Made by a program: the position numbers and the translations under genes. 10,972 nt of DNA from Bifidobacteriaceae bacterium (GTDB taxonomy: Bacteria > Actinomycetota > Actinomycetes > Actinomycetales > WQXJ01). How positions within the stretch are numbered: position 1 is the stretch's first letter; each line of letters opens with the position of its first letter. Shown here piece after piece: positions 1-7,807 of this stretch. The notes beneath the pieces were generated by a model. It made no database searches. It was not told where the DNA came from and worked only from the letters and a program-made list of their open reading frames with translations. Location: contig JAIRPS010000228.1 of the NCBI GenBank assembly GCA_031256885.1, positions 1-10,972 on the forward strand, written 5' to 3'.

Positions 1-1
1 G

Positions 2-1360
2 GTGTATTTAGCGCGTGTGCTTTTCCCCAAACGACCAGCTTTGTCGGTAGTGGCGGCGGCTTGTGCCGGGTTGGTGCAATCGGCACCGTCTTCACTGGTT
101 AGCTTATTCCCCAATGCGATTGGCTTGGCCTTAGTGCCAGCATTGTTGGGCTGGTCAGTGCAGTTAGCTCGGGTGGTGAAGCTGCGACGAAGCGGACGTG
201 GGGCGCGCGGTTTGCTGCTCTTGGGTGCCTTGGCGGGTGCCTGTTTGGCTCATCCCAATTTGCTGTTTAGTTATATTGCGGTGGCTTGGCCGGTGGCACT
301 GTTTGTGCTGCGGGTGGCAACGCGGCGCGCTTGGCGAAGAGGTTGGCATGTGGCCACTGTGTTGGGTTGGTGCGGTTTGCTGCTGGTAACTGGTGTGATG
401 GCGGTTGCGTTGATGGTTTTACCTGTATTTCAAGCAACTTTTGGTTACGAAGGTTGGGAAGACCCGCAGGGTATTGGTTTAGCTTTGGCAGGCGGCTTGG
501 CTGATGCCACCTCTTTGCTGTTACGGGGAATTAATCCGCTGTGGGCTGTGGCAGTAGTTACTGGTGCTGTGACAGTGTTGCGGTCGGGACGGCGGCGTTG
601 GTTGGTTATGTCATGGGCAACCGTGTTGCTGCTCTATGTACTGGCGGCGACCCGTGCTCCCGGTTCAGCTTGGTTGACTGGCGCATGGTATGGCGAACGT
701 CAACGACTTGGTGTACTGATTACTGTGACCGGTAGTTGCTTGGCGGGTGTGGGACTGATTCGTGTGGTGAAGTGGTGGTTAGGCAGTGCAGCGTCGGTTA
801 GCGCAGGTGGTGTTGTCAGCCAGTTGCGCAACCGGACTGCGGCATGGCGGGCTGCCCTAGTAGCGGCACTGGCCGCCTGTGGTTTGTTGATTGGTGTTCT
901 GGTCTTAGACCGGCCTAGCCGCATCGCTGACCAGGGATACCGCCTGATTTCAGACCAGACTGAGCCACGTTTAGTAAATGCTCAGGAATGGACAATGATC
1001 CAGCGATTGGCTGGTCGGCTGGAGCCTGATGGTGTGGTTTTGGGTAATCCCGCTAATGGCTCTGAGTTACTGTATGCAACCATTGGTCAACCGGTAGTTT
1101 TTCCGCACCTATCTGGTGTTTGGGATGACAAACAACTGCTAGTTGCTGAGCATTTGGACCAGGTGGGCAGTGATCCAGCTGTTTGCCGGGCTTTGGACGC
1201 ACTGTCGGTGCGCTACATTTACGCAGACCCGGTTGTGTACTATGACGTTTCTGATTTTTCCGCCCTTGACCAGGCGATAGATCGGTTGCCGGAGGGTTTT
1301 GTGAAGCCGTTAGCAACTGCTGGCGGTGCAACGATTTATGAGATTGTTGGCTGTCCGTAA
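2..1360 (+). CDS. DUF6541-like polytopic membrane protein, 5'-truncated
   Basis: About 452 residues are visible, open from the window edge, so the true start probably lies upstream; the GTG at base 2 is only the first usable codon. The N-terminal 300 residues hold several hydrophobic spans (around residues 20-50, 68-108, 118-142, 180-215, 235-258 and 283-303) separated by short Arg-rich loops. The last 150 residues are soluble, with a pattern I recognise from the actinobacterial DUF6541 family: 'GVVLGNPANGSELLYATIGQP', then a 'VFPHLSG' stretch, then 'LSVRYIYAD' near the end. Members usually exceed 600 residues, so an N-terminal portion with more membrane spans is missing. The role is unknown; a cell-envelope or glycan-related function is often supposed, but nothing here proves it. 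The gene ends 303 bases before the next likely start and shows no coupling to it. Confidence 0.75.
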   Translation: MYLARVLFPKRPALSVVAAACAGLVQSAPSSLVSLFPNAIGLALVPALLGWSVQLARVVKLRRSGRGARGLLLLGALAGACLAHPNLLFSYIAVAWPVALFVLRVATRRAWRRGWHVATVLGWCGLLLVTGVMAVALMVLPVFQATFGYEGWEDPQGIGLALAGGLADATSLLLRGINPLWAVAVVTGAVTVLRSGRRRWLVMSWATVLLLYVLAATRAPGSAWLTGAWYGERQRLGVLITVTGSCLAGVGLIRVVKWWLGSAASVSAGGVVSQLRNRTAAWRAALVAALAACGLLIGVLVLDRPSRIADQGYRLISDQTEPRLVNAQEWTMIQRLAGRLEPDGVVLGNPANGSELLYATIGQPVVFPHLSGVWDDKQLLVAEHLDQVGSDPAVCRALDALSVRYIYADPVVYYDVSDFSALDQAIDRLPEGFVKPLATAGGATIYEIVGCP

Positions 1361-1663
1361 GTATTTTTACTCATCTATCCATATGCCCCCACCCGTATTA
1401 ACGTAGTAGTACTCATGCAATATGCTGAAAAAATCCTGAATGTTATGTGAATAGATTTCTAATAGTGCTGGTCAAAGCCGGGCAACTGTGACTACAAGCG
1501 CAAATTCGCTATATCACAGAGCGGTCGGTAACCGCATTATGTGAAAGGTGAAGATACTCACCTGGGTATGCTCAATCACGCAGACATTCAGCAGTACCGA
1601 TGCGGCGAGCCCCCCAAGCCAATTCGGGGCGCGAGAGGTACTACAGGAAAGAGATGTCTTCTC
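1361..1663. other. Intergenic region upstream of the first sigma gene
   Basis: This 303-base A/T-richer stretch has no convincing gene. The long ORF downstream is open back to a GTG at 1541, but the extra 41 codons look non-coding and lack conserved sequence, so I treat them as untranslated leader. It contains a weak promoter candidate (listed separately) and a small inverted repeat, GCGGT/ACCGC at 1521-1535 with a five-base loop. I see no terminator with a T-tract for the upstream gene. Confidence 0.5.
1487..1515 (+). promoter_or_regulatory. Weak candidate promoter for first sigma gene
   Basis: TGTGAC (1487-1492) and TATATC (1510-1515) are separated by 17 bases, a housekeeping-sigma spacing with poor -35 agreement. 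No obvious GGAAC-type ECF -35 element is visible here, so autoregulation by an ECF sigma is not supported by eye. Confidence 0.25.
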
Positions 1664-2659
1664 ATGAACGACTCAAGCAGTACAGGGCTTCCCACTTGGG
1701 AGGAATTGTTCACCGAGTTCTCCGGGCCGGTATACCGTCACGCCTACCGCCTGACTGGCAACGCGCCAGACGCTGAGGACCTCGCCCAAGATGTCTTTGT
1801 GCGCGTTTTTCGATCAATAACCACCTTCCGAGCAGGCTCACTCGGCGCATGGGTACACCAGATCACCACCAATCTGCACCTCGATAGAGTGCGCCATGCT
1901 GCCCGCATCCGGTTCACCCCAATTGGTGAAGAAACCATGGAAGTAGCTGATCCGCGCTGCGAACCCGAACCGGTTTACGACGCCACGCATTTCAGTGCCG
2001 ATGTCCAAGCAGCCCTGGCGCAGCTACCCCCAGACACTCGCCGAGCTTTGCTGCTCAGCGAAGTAGGCGGCTACAGCTATGAGCAAATCGCTCAACAGCT
2101 AGGTGTCAAAGAAGGCACCGTGGCATCAAGAATCCACCGGGCACGGGCACGCCTGCGACAGTCACTGGCGCACCGAGCACCGCAACTGGTTACTGCAAAC
2201 GCTCAACCAGCCGAACACGCTGAACTGGTGAGCACGCCGACCCAGCCCCTCAAACTACCCAAACTAACGCGGCTGCCCAACCAAAAATCCTGGTCCACCC
2301 AACTGCCAGGCCGTTGCGTTGGCTGCTTGCCAGGCCCGCAACGGTCCACCCGCCCCAAAGTTCGCCAAGCCAAGCCAAGCCGCACACCACGCGAACCAGT
2401 TAGGCCCGAGCCCGGCCATCCCGGCAAACCACGCCCCAGCACTGATGTACCAGTGCGCAAAGCGAGCATGCGTCATCGGCGCAATTATTTAGCGCTTGAA
2501 CCACAACTCACCACCGGTCAAATCGCGCGCGTCCGCCGCGCAGCCCACCGCCCAGCTGGTGCTCACCTCAATGCTTTGCCCGCCAACCTCCTGCCAGCGG
2601 TCAGTGGGCGGGTGAACGCGCCGCCAGAAGCATCCCGTCGCCGACCGGCACCATGCTGA
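1664..2659 (+). CDS. ECF sigma factor, SigE-like paralog with long basic C-terminal tail
   Basis: This is an RNA polymerase sigma factor of the extracytoplasmic-function class. The start is taken at ATG 1664, preceded by AGGAAAGAG; it leaves a 331-residue protein. Region 2 spans about residues 15-80 ('YRLTGNAPDAEDLAQDVFVR', then 'WVHQITTNLHLDRVRH'). Region 4 spans about 112-170 ('LPPDTRRALLLSEVGGYSYE', then 'GTVASRIHRARARLRQSL'). By eye 39 of 60 positions of region 2 match the second sigma gene (3519-4157), so the two are close paralogs. ECF factors usually end soon after region 4, but this one continues for about 160 residues rich in Pro, Arg and Lys, apparently largely disordered. The last 59 bases overlap the convergent methyltransferase gene. 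The coding strand is C/A-rich, opposite to the G/T-rich coding strands of most neighbours. No anti-sigma gene adjoins it. The sigma assignment is firm; the reality of the tail is less certain. Confidence 0.85.
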   Translation: MNDSSSTGLPTWEELFTEFSGPVYRHAYRLTGNAPDAEDLAQDVFVRVFRSITTFRAGSLGAWVHQITTNLHLDRVRHAARIRFTPIGEETMEVADPRCEPEPVYDATHFSADVQAALAQLPPDTRRALLLSEVGGYSYEQIAQQLGVKEGTVASRIHRARARLRQSLAHRAPQLVTANAQPAEHAELVSTPTQPLKLPKLTRLPNQKSWSTQLPGRCVGCLPGPQRSTRPKVRQAKPSRTPREPVRPEPGHPGKPRPSTDVPVRKASMRHRRNYLALEPQLTTGQIARVRRAAHRPAGAHLNALPANLLPAVSGRVNAPPEASRRRPAPC

Positions 2660-3296
2660 GTTGCAGATCATCCCGAGCCCGCAGTTTGCGGCCAAGCTCG
2701 CGGATAGCCACCGTGCTGGGGTCACGGCGAGCCGGGTCAGGCACGCGCCCAAAACCATAAGCACCATCAATCGCCAGCAAGCCACCGGGCCGCAAAATGC
2801 GCAAACAATCATCCAAGCAGTTACCCACCGGCCAGGCTGTGGCAGTGAAACGAACCAGGTCATAAGCTGAATCTGTCAAACGTGGCAAAACTGACTCAGG
2901 CGATGAGTTGATCAAACGAGTGGCGTTTGGGCTGATACCAAAATCAGCAAAAGCCTGGCGAGCAGCAACCTGATGTTCAGCTTCGGCATCGATTGATGTC
3001 AACACACCACCGGGAGCTAGCCCAGCTAACACCGCCAAAGCCGCCACGCCACTACCGGTCCCAATCTCCACTGCTTGGCGAGTTTGACTAGCCGCTGTAA
3101 CTACTGTCAAAAGGCGGCAAGCGCCAGCTGAGGGAACGCAAACACCCAGTTCAGCTGCGCGGTCGCGGGCGCGAGCGACCGCTTTGGGGTCCACCAAAAA
3201 CTCTTCAGCAAAAGCCCAATTGGTGCTAAAGTCGCAGGTTGCGCTGTTGAGCCGCTGGTCTTCCACCATATTTGTTCCGGCACGGTGTGGTGTCAT
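2601..3296 (-). CDS. SAM-dependent O-methyltransferase-like protein (Rv1220c type)
   Basis: A class I methyltransferase fold of 231 residues, related to the O-methyltransferase divergently placed beside sigE in mycobacteria. The SAM-binding glycine loop is clear ('AVEIGTGSGVAALAVLAGL', about 75-93), followed by the acidic residue of the second strand ('LTSIDAEAEH', Asp103) and 'LRILRPGGLLAIDGA' at about 165-179. Relatives have 'DLVFIDAD' in the middle strand, where the aspartates help bind metal and catalyse; here the equivalent is 'DLVRFTATAW' (146-155), with Thr in place of both Asp. SAM binding looks intact while standard catalysis is doubtful. The start could instead be the internal ATG at 3269; neither has a strong Shine-Dalgarno. 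The gene is divergent from the SigE gene and its 3' end overlaps the convergent first sigma gene. Substrate unknown. Confidence 0.8.
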   Translation of the reverse strand: MTPHRAGTNMVEDQRLNSATCDFSTNWAFAEEFLVDPKAVARARDRAAELGVCVPSAGACRLLTVVTAASQTRQAVEIGTGSGVAALAVLAGLAPGGVLTSIDAEAEHQVAARQAFADFGISPNATRLINSSPESVLPRLTDSAYDLVRFTATAWPVGNCLDDCLRILRPGGLLAIDGAYGFGRVPDPARRDPSTVAIRELGRKLRARDDLQLSMVPVGDGMLLAARSPAH

Positions 3297-3407
3297 GCCC
3301 TGATGCTAGCCGGGTCAGGCTGCCCAAACCAGGCGACACACGCAAGAAGCCTCACCAAAAAATTTTTCGAGCAGATTTGATAAAAAATTGCCCCAACCAA
3401 TGTTGCG

Positions 3408-3436
3408 CGGGTACCCGGGGGAGTATAGTGATCACT
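3408..3436 (+). promoter_or_regulatory. Candidate sigE promoter region with two 10-bp palindromes
   Basis: CGGGTACCCG (3408-3417) and AGTGATCACT (3427-3436) are perfect palindromes on either side of a -10-like TATAGT (3424-3429). The only nearby -35 candidates (TTGCGC with 15 bases, or TGTTGC with 17 bases) are poor, so the promoter would need an activator or extra contacts. The palindromes could be regulator sites, because sigE genes are commonly under multiple controls; that is inference. Confidence 0.3.
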
Positions 3437-3518
3437 GAAGTTAACCGGCATCCACCAGCGCCGCCCCACGCGGAGGGATGACCGCCAGGTCTTGTGCCTG
3501 ACGGTTGGCAGAAATGAG

Positions 3519-4157
3519 ATGTCAATGCAAGCAGATAACAGCTCAGCAGGCCGCATTCAGCTAGCTGCTGCACCAGAGCAAACCGATAGTCCCGACTTGA
3601 CGTGGGATGGCGTAGTCCGCAGTCAAGCTAGTCGGGTGTACCGTTTGGCTTACCGCCTGACCGGCAATGTGCACGATGCCGAAGACCTCACCCAAGAGAC
3701 CTTCATACGGGTTTTCCGGTCACTTGACGGTTTTCAGCCCGGCTCGCTCGACGGTTGGGTGCACCGAATAACCGTCAACCTGTATCTTGACCAGATGCGT
3801 CACCAGGCTCGCTTACGCATGGGCACCTTAGGTGACGAAGCCGAGTGGCTGGCCGACCCAATTGGTGGTCCAGAAAACCTGCTCGACTGGTCGCAATTAG
3901 ATTCCGATGTCGAACAAGCGCTCGCCGCTTTACCGCCAGATTTCCGGGTGGCTGTGGTGTTATGCGACATTGAGGGTTATAGCTATGACGAGATTGCTGA
4001 GGCGACCGGTGTTAGGGCTGGCACAGTTGCTTCGCGGATTCACCGTGGCCGCTGCTTATTGCGGGCCAGCTTGGCGCACCGTGACCCGCGCCTCAACCAT
4101 CAGTCAAGCAGTCAGCCCAGCGGCGGCCAGTTGACTATGAAAGGTGAAGTGGTGTGA
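3519..4157 (+). CDS. sigE: ECF RNA polymerase sigma factor SigE
   Basis: An envelope-stress sigma factor, closest in pattern to mycobacterial SigE. Region 2 reads 'VYRLAYRLTGNVHDAEDLTQ' then 'ETFIRVFRSLDGFQPGSLDG', ending with 'WVHRITVNLYLDQMRH'; region 4 reads 'LPPDFRVAVVLCDIEGYSYD' then 'GTVASRIHRGRCLLRASLAH'. From ATG 3519 the protein has 212 residues with a short variable N-terminal extension of about 30 residues. ATG 3525 and TTG 3492 are alternatives, and none has an ideal ribosome site. The stop overlaps the start of the anti-sigma gene by four bases (GTGA at 4154-4157), so the pair is translationally coupled. The divergent methyltransferase upstream and anti-sigma downstream reproduce the Rv1220c–sigE–rseA order. 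It is probably held inactive by the downstream zinc anti-sigma and released under envelope stress; this is inferred from the family. Confidence 0.9.
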   Translation: MSMQADNSSAGRIQLAAAPEQTDSPDLTWDGVVRSQASRVYRLAYRLTGNVHDAEDLTQETFIRVFRSLDGFQPGSLDGWVHRITVNLYLDQMRHQARLRMGTLGDEAEWLADPIGGPENLLDWSQLDSDVEQALAALPPDFRVAVVLCDIEGYSYDEIAEATGVRAGTVASRIHRGRCLLRASLAHRDPRLNHQSSSQPSGGQLTMKGEVV

Positions 4158-5179
4158 CTGCTGACCATTTGGGTGAGCGGGCTGGCGCTTTTGCCGATGG
4201 CGTGCTTGACCCTGAAACAATGGCGCGGGCTTGGGCTCATTACCGTGCTTGCGCACTGTGCCGTGACATGGTTGAAGGGCAACGGGCGGTTCGTGGCCAA
4301 TTGCGTCGCCTCAAAGGTGCCGGACACATTCCGCCAGATGTGCTCAACGCTTTGTTCGCCATCGGCAGTAAAACAGCCACTGCCAGCCAAGCCACCTTGG
4401 TGTCTGATAAAGCAACCGTCAGCACAACCCTAACTGCCATCACCCTGCCGGAAGCTGCGGTTTTACCTGGCCGTCCAACTGCACGGCAGATTCATCGCAG
4501 CAAAACCGGGCCAATTCGTCCACCAGTTCGCCGCGTGACGAAACGTCGCCACCTGGCGCGCCGGCATCCGGGGTTTTTCACGGCAGGGCTCGCGGCCTTG
4601 CTAACTACCGGTTTCCTGACCAGCTTATGGGTGGTTGGGGGAAGCGCTGAAGATGGGCGTGAACTGATCACTCAAGTGCGAGCCCAAGCGCTCGCCATCG
4701 GCAAAACCTCCCAAATTGAGCCGGTTAGTGAGGTCACTGAACAGGTTGGCCAATCGCAAGCTGTGCTTGAATGGATGCGCCAAGTTGGCTGGTCAGCCCC
4801 GCATTCTCTGCCGCCAGGTTTCACCATTCGCTCGGCTGAACAAGGAACTTGGAACGGGCATCAGTATGTTTCCATGGCGGTCGATAGTCCAACCGGTTTG
4901 ATTGTGATGACGGGGCGTCGTTCCGATTTAGACACAGCCAACCTGGGCGGTTTAACGCCACGCCAGATCGGTGGGCGAACAGTCTATGTTGATGAAAGCG
5001 ATGGTCGTTTAGCTTGCGTTTGGCAGGTTGGTAACGACATGGTGGCGGTTGTGTCTGATGCCACCACTGCTTCGCTAGCAGAACTGATCGCCGTCACCCC
5101 ACTGGCGCATGCTGGCTCGTTTAGTTCCCGGATTGCCCGTGGCTGGGAGTCGGTACGCACACTAGTTGGCGGCTCTTGA
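4154..5179 (+). CDS. rseA: Membrane-spanning zinc-type anti-sigma factor (RseA-like)
   Basis: A 341-residue protein starting at GTG 4154, overlapping the sigma stop by four bases. The N-terminus is a ZAS/zf-HC2 anti-sigma domain: H29-Y-R-A-C33-A-L-C36 gives the HxxxCxxC zinc motif, followed by a helix rich in Arg and Gln. A low-complexity basic linker (about 75-138) leads to one membrane span ('FFTAGLAALLTTGFLTSLWV', 141-160), with the Arg/Lys-rich side (125-138) cytoplasmic. The remaining 180 residues would lie outside the membrane and may sense signals; a late stretch 'GRTVYVDESDGRLACVWQVG' resembles the envelope domains of other membrane anti-sigmas. Mycobacterial RseA is much shorter and soluble, so this version differs in having a transmembrane segment and a large external part. 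Partner: the SigE product; possibly also the unpartnered upstream paralog. Confidence 0.85.
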   Translation: MTADHLGERAGAFADGVLDPETMARAWAHYRACALCRDMVEGQRAVRGQLRRLKGAGHIPPDVLNALFAIGSKTATASQATLVSDKATVSTTLTAITLPEAAVLPGRPTARQIHRSKTGPIRPPVRRVTKRRHLARRHPGFFTAGLAALLTTGFLTSLWVVGGSAEDGRELITQVRAQALAIGKTSQIEPVSEVTEQVGQSQAVLEWMRQVGWSAPHSLPPGFTIRSAEQGTWNGHQYVSMAVDSPTGLIVMTGRRSDLDTANLGGLTPRQIGGRTVYVDESDGRLACVWQVGNDMVAVVSDATTASLAELIAVTPLAHAGSFSSRIARGWESVRTLVGGS

Positions 5180-5202
5180 CAAGGTGACAGCCCACCGAAT
5201 CG

Positions 5203-5224
5203 GGCAATTGGGAAAATAATTGCC
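5203..5224. repeat. Small inverted repeat before the response regulator
   Basis: GGCAATT (5203-5209) and AATTGCC (5218-5224) form a seven-base-pair stem with an eight-base A/G-rich loop, in the 111-base gap between the anti-sigma and response-regulator genes. There is no T-tract, so it is a weak terminator candidate at best; an operator is equally possible. Confidence 0.35.
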
Positions 5225-5290
5225 AAAAGGTGGGGGGAATCACTCAAAGGTTTGGTGCAGCACAAGACTGCTTTGACATAGGATGACCAA

Positions 5291-5965
5291 GTGACGAGAA
5301 TTATTTTGGCTGAAGACGATACCGCCATCGCCGAACCGTTGTCGCGGGCTTTGAGCCGTGAAGGCTACCAGGTGATTGTTCATGGCACTGGCCAGGGGGC
5401 ATGCGACACCGTAGCTGACGGTGATCTGGTGATCCTCGATTTAGGCTTACCAGACATGGACGGCCTTGATGTGGCGCGTAGCATCCGCAGCCGTGAACTA
5501 GCTGTACCTATCCTCATTTTGACGGCGCGGGCCGATGAAGTTGACACGGTTGTGGGGCTTGACGCGGGCGCTGACGATTATGTGACCAAACCATTTCGTT
5601 TAGCTGAGTTACTTGCCCGCGTGCGGGCCTTGCTGCGGCGAACTGGCACGGAGAACAGCGAAGATGAGTTAGCTGTACAAGACTTACAAATCGACATTGG
5701 TGCGCGGCGAGCATTTGTGGGGCAACGTGAACTGCATTTGACTGCGCGGGAGTTTGACCTGCTGAGAGTATTGGCGCGTTCAGCTGGCCAAGTAGTCAAC
5801 CGCGAAATCTTGATGCGGGAAGTTTGGGGTACTGATCCGTCAGGTTCAACCAAAACGCTTGACATGCATGTTTCCTGGTTGCGGCGCAAACTTGGTGATG
5901 ATCCAAACTCACCGCGTTACATTGCCACCGTGCGTGGTTTGGGCTTCCGGCTCGAAACCGCCTAA
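5291..5965 (+). CDS. OmpR/PhoB-family response regulator
   Basis: A 224-residue two-component transcription factor. The receiver domain (about 1-115) has the acidic pair in 'LAEDD' (residues 6-10), the phosphoacceptor Asp50 in 'VILDLGLPDMDG', Thr78 in 'ILILTARADE' and Lys100 in 'DDYVTKPF'. The winged-helix DNA-binding domain (about 125-224) shows 'LHLTAREFDLLRVLARSAGQ', then 'TKTLDMHVSWLRRKLGDD' and a final 'YIATVRGLGFRLE'. All key residues are present. The start is GTG 5291 with AGGA seven bases upstream. The gene is 18 bases upstream of its kinase and surely co-transcribed with it. Located directly after the SigE/anti-sigma pair, where mycobacteria have htrA, it may belong to the same envelope-stress response, but that link is inferred from position only. 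Confidence 0.93.
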   Translation: MTRIILAEDDTAIAEPLSRALSREGYQVIVHGTGQGACDTVADGDLVILDLGLPDMDGLDVARSIRSRELAVPILILTARADEVDTVVGLDAGADDYVTKPFRLAELLARVRALLRRTGTENSEDELAVQDLQIDIGARRAFVGQRELHLTAREFDLLRVLARSAGQVVNREILMREVWGTDPSGSTKTLDMHVSWLRRKLGDDPNSPRYIATVRGLGFRLETA

Positions 5966-5983
5966 GTTCACCGACCCGCGGCG

Positions 5984-7273
5984 ATGGACCGACGATTACG
6001 CCTGGCCACCATGGTCGCCGTTTTTGTGGCGTTGGCCTTACTCGGTGTTCCATGCGCCGTTTTTGCGAGCCAAACCAGCCAACGCGCAACTTTGCAAGAG
6101 GTTGACTCGCGTTGCGAACGGGCTGCCAGCTTTGTTGACTCGGCTGCCAACGTTGATTTAGAAGTAACCGCCAATAACCTGGACCGTTTTACTGGTCGCA
6201 GCGCGCGCGGGCCGTCCGCCCACATTACAGTCACACGCCAGCATGCTGTGCTGGCTGAAGCCGGACCAAGCCTCAAAGAACCATTGCGCGAGGAATATTT
6301 TCCAACCTCGAGTGGCGCATTGGTGACTTGCCAGGTTTCTTGGTGGGCGGTCCAAGCCAACGCCTTACCAGCGGTTGGTTTGGTGGTTTTAGCTGGGGTG
6401 GTAGCGCTCATTGCGGCTGCTTTGGTGGCTCGGTATCAAGCCAGCCGTTTATCAAAACCTTTGCTCTATTTAGCGGCTTCCGCTGAACAGCTGGGGGCTG
6501 GCCGGGTGCGACCGCAACTGAAACCTTCCGGCATTGAGGAAATCGATTTGGTGGCGGACGAGTTGGCGCGCTCGGCTGACCGAATGGCGCGGCGTTTAGC
6601 GGCAGAGCGACAGTTTGCGGCCGACGCTTCACACCAACTGCGCACGCCTTTAACCGCTTTGTCAATGCGTTTGGAAGAGATTGAACTGCTCACTGATTCG
6701 GCTGAAGTGCTTGAAGAAGCCCGTTTGAGTTTGGAACAAATTGAACGGCTCAGCTCAACCATTAATGAACTATTGGGCCGTTCTTCCCGCGAAGGTCAAT
6801 CAGAAGCTTTGGAGGCGTTACGCCTGGTTGATATTACCGATCAGCAGGCCACCGAATGGCAGCCGCCGTTTGCTGCCGCCCAACGCCCACTCAAGTTTGA
6901 TGTACCTAATGATCTCGGCGTGCTGGCCACGCCAGGAGCGTTGTCGCAGGTGATTGCCACTTTGTTGGAGAATTCACTGAAACACGGTGGCGGTACCACA
7001 ACCGTCCAAGCCAGTAAATCGGCTGGCGGTGTGTCAATTCAGGTGGCGGATGAAGGCGCTGGGGTGAGCGATGAGTTAGCTCCCCACATTTTTGAACGTC
7101 ACGTCACATCCGGCGGCGGCACCGGTTTAGGTTTAGCTTTAGCCCGTGACCTAGCAGCGCACGATGGCGGTCGGCTGGAACTAGCACAACGTCGCCCAGC
7201 CGTTTTTCGGCTATTCCTGCGCGCCGCCCCGCCAGCGGAGTTACCGCCTGGCGAAGTGGTTGAGCTGGGTTAG
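5984..7273 (+). CDS. Sensor histidine kinase
   Basis: A 429-residue membrane kinase, partner of the preceding regulator. TM1 is about residues 7-28, an external sensor segment about 29-125, and TM2 about 128-150, followed by a HAMP linker (about 151-204). The H-box is 'FAADASHQLRTPLTALSMRL' with phosphorylated His217. The N-box is 'VIATLLENSLKHGG' (Asn330); G1 is 'VADEGAGVSDE' (about 354-364); the G2 box is 'GGGTGLGLALARDLAAHDGG' (about 377-396). All catalytic boxes are intact. The external segment is small, about 95 residues, with two cysteines (44 and 116) that might form a disulfide. ATG 5984 lacks a clear Shine-Dalgarno, consistent with reinitiation after the regulator stop 18 bases upstream. 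It faces the GtrA gene convergently. Confidence 0.93.
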   Translation: MDRRLRLATMVAVFVALALLGVPCAVFASQTSQRATLQEVDSRCERAASFVDSAANVDLEVTANNLDRFTGRSARGPSAHITVTRQHAVLAEAGPSLKEPLREEYFPTSSGALVTCQVSWWAVQANALPAVGLVVLAGVVALIAAALVARYQASRLSKPLLYLAASAEQLGAGRVRPQLKPSGIEEIDLVADELARSADRMARRLAAERQFAADASHQLRTPLTALSMRLEEIELLTDSAEVLEEARLSLEQIERLSSTINELLGRSSREGQSEALEALRLVDITDQQATEWQPPFAAAQRPLKFDVPNDLGVLATPGALSQVIATLLENSLKHGGGTTTVQASKSAGGVSIQVADEGAGVSDELAPHIFERHVTSGGGTGLGLALARDLAAHDGGRLELAQRRPAVFRLFLRAAPPAELPPGEVVELG

Positions 7274-7320
7274 TAACTGTTGCTCAGTCGGTTCGTGTTT
7301 GGGAAGTCGCAACTTGCTGT

Positions 7321-7332
7321 GCCCAGCTGGGC
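7321..7332. repeat. 12-bp perfect palindrome between convergent genes
   Basis: GCCCAGCTGGGC lies in the 66-base gap between the kinase stop and the GtrA stop. It could form a short hairpin in either transcript, but no T-tract follows on either strand, so a bidirectional terminator role is only possible, not shown. Confidence 0.35.
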
Positions 7333-7339
7333 TCGGGCG

Positions 7340-7807
7340 CTACTGTTTAGTGGTTTGGCTCTGACCAGTGAAAATGACAAACTTGTAGCAGAAGTAACGG
7401 AAAATAGTGCCCAAGCCAACGCCAATCAGGTTGCGGGCAATATTGTCTGCTAGGGCGGTGTGGTTATCAAAAACCCATCGGCTGAGGTATAAACAACCTT
7501 GGGCTATGCCTACACCAATCAGATTGACTGCCAGAAAGGCAAGGAACTCTTTGCCACGATTAGTGCTGCGTTTTTGGCGAAAAGTCCACAAACGGTTACC
7601 CAACCAGGCCACAATGATTGAGGCAAGACCAGACAAGATACCGCCGCGTACCGGTTGATCAGCAAACAAATGGCCCGGCCCAAACACCAGCAGGTTATAA
7701 CCGCCAGCATCAACCACGTAAGCTACAGCGCCAACGGCACCAAACTTGACCAGTTCAACCAGCCAAGCAACCAGGGCGCTGCGCGAATGCGGTAGGCGGA
7801 GATTCAC
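7340..7807 (-). CDS. GtrA-family membrane protein
   Basis: A 155-residue protein with four predicted membrane spans at about 17-42, 53-73, 88-112 and 122-146. It matches the GtrA-like family: '[20 protein letters not shown]' in the first span, 'LGNRLWTF' after the second, '[14 protein letters not shown]' in the third and '[10 protein letters not shown]' at the end. Members are usually 120-170 residues and are linked to moving lipid-linked sugars across the membrane or to cell-surface glycan assembly; the substrate is not readable from sequence. The GTG start (7805-7807) overlaps the purE stop by four bases (GTGA), so it is translated as the second gene of a purE–gtrA unit. A GtrA gene near purE/purK is also common in other actinobacteria. 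Confidence 0.88.
   Translation of the reverse strand: MNLRLPHSRSALVAWLVELVKFGAVGAVAYVVDAGGYNLLVFGPGHLFADQPVRGGILSGLASIIVAWLGNRLWTFRQKRSTNRGKEFLAFLAVNLIGVGIAQGCLYLSRWVFDNHTALADNIARNLIGVGLGTIFRYFCYKFVIFTGQSQTTKQ

Noticed and set aside
1541..1663. Upstream GTG start for the first sigma gene
   Set aside because: The 41 extra residues show no sigma-like sequence, and ATG 1664 has a plausible purine-rich site and places region 2 at the usual distance.
2203..2476. Minus-strand ORFs opposite the sigma tail
   Set aside because: They are low-complexity Gly/Trp/Arg shadows of the Pro-rich sense frame, with no recognisable domain or ribosome site.
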